Origin: Mesorhizobium sp. GbtcB19
GTDB taxonomy: Bacteria > Pseudomonadota > Alphaproteobacteria > Rhizobiales > Rhizobiaceae
DNA length: 64,000 bases
Reading direction: 5' to 3'
Assembly: GCF_019091085.1 (NCBI RefSeq)
Contig: NZ_JAGXJY010000004.1
Coordinates: 248,001-312,000 of the forward strand
The notes beneath the pieces were generated by a model. The model ran no database searches. It had not been told where the DNA came from and saw only the letters and a program-made list of their open reading frames with translations. Positions 63,987-64,000 of this stretch are shown in pieces; the stretch's first letter is position 1, and each line of letters begins with the position of its first letter. The position numbers and the translations under genes are program-made.

Positions 63987-64000
63987 GCCGCCCTTACGGC

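Overview
The window reads as chromosomal DNA from a Mesorhizobium-like member of the Hyphomicrobiales (Rhizobiales, Alphaproteobacteria). It is GC-rich, so most genes have long mirror ORFs on the opposite strand. It carries an alphaproteobacterial flagellar cluster, homospermidine synthase, an Omp10-type lipoprotein, the cell-cycle regulator CpdR, an ornithine/lysine decarboxylase with a speF-type leader, and several families of rhizobial intergenic palindromes. No transposase, phage, CRISPR array or replication origin was seen. The content is mostly ordinary core genome, and the less ordinary signals lie in RNA and intergenic DNA.

Layout. 1-199: end of a monooxygenase-like gene cut by the window edge. 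322-7792: flagellar genes (flhA, fliR, a FliJ-like gene, then a rod-binding FlgJ/CheL-like gene, a FlgN-like gene and a small membrane protein), split by a lysR/doxX/NmrA cassette at 3654-6021. 7867-8317: SCP2 gene with a palindromic operator and a terminator. 8334-10741: ornithine/lysine decarboxylase, its long structured leader, and a GNAT. 10817-17124: amidase, LysR, DUF1007 plus a His-rich NicO transporter, an epimerase and a DmeF-like CDF exporter. 17189-25058: small metabolic and regulatory genes (GNAT, aminotransferase, SDRs, TrhO, KDPG aldolase, AraC). 25150-25223: tRNA-Gln(UUG).

25311-31089: DUF882 peptidase-like protein, orphan NtrC-type regulator and PepF. 31445-36839: membrane-anchored H3TH protein, pabB-pabC, DUF3445 and homospermidine synthase. 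36857-40509: palindromic mosaics, two small lipoproteins and a 5'-nucleotidase/LysM fusion. 40598-49995: ferrochelatase, SPFH/NfeD pair, KpsF-like isomerase, beta-barrel protein, GalU, MltB-type transglycosylase and DUF459 protein. 50083-56843: MAPEG protein and both glutamate synthase subunits. 57322-63986: threonine aldolase, MBL hydrolase, Hsp20 with a ROSE-like 5' UTR, alpha/beta hydrolase, HisN-type phosphatase, a probable mmgR/suhB-type sRNA, N-formylglutamate amidohydrolase and CpdR.

How the genes connect. The decarboxylase makes putrescine (or cadaverine) and homospermidine synthase uses putrescine, so two steps of the rhizobial polyamine route lie here at separate loci. PabB and PabC make p-aminobenzoate for folate. 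GltB/GltD assimilate ammonium. The strongest non-coding findings are a free-standing sRNA with promoter, anti-SD motif and terminator, a 9-nt leader segment complementary to the decarboxylase ribosome-binding site, and a thermometer-like hairpin over the hsp20 SD. All assignments rest on reading the sequence and on recalled family knowledge; no database search was run.
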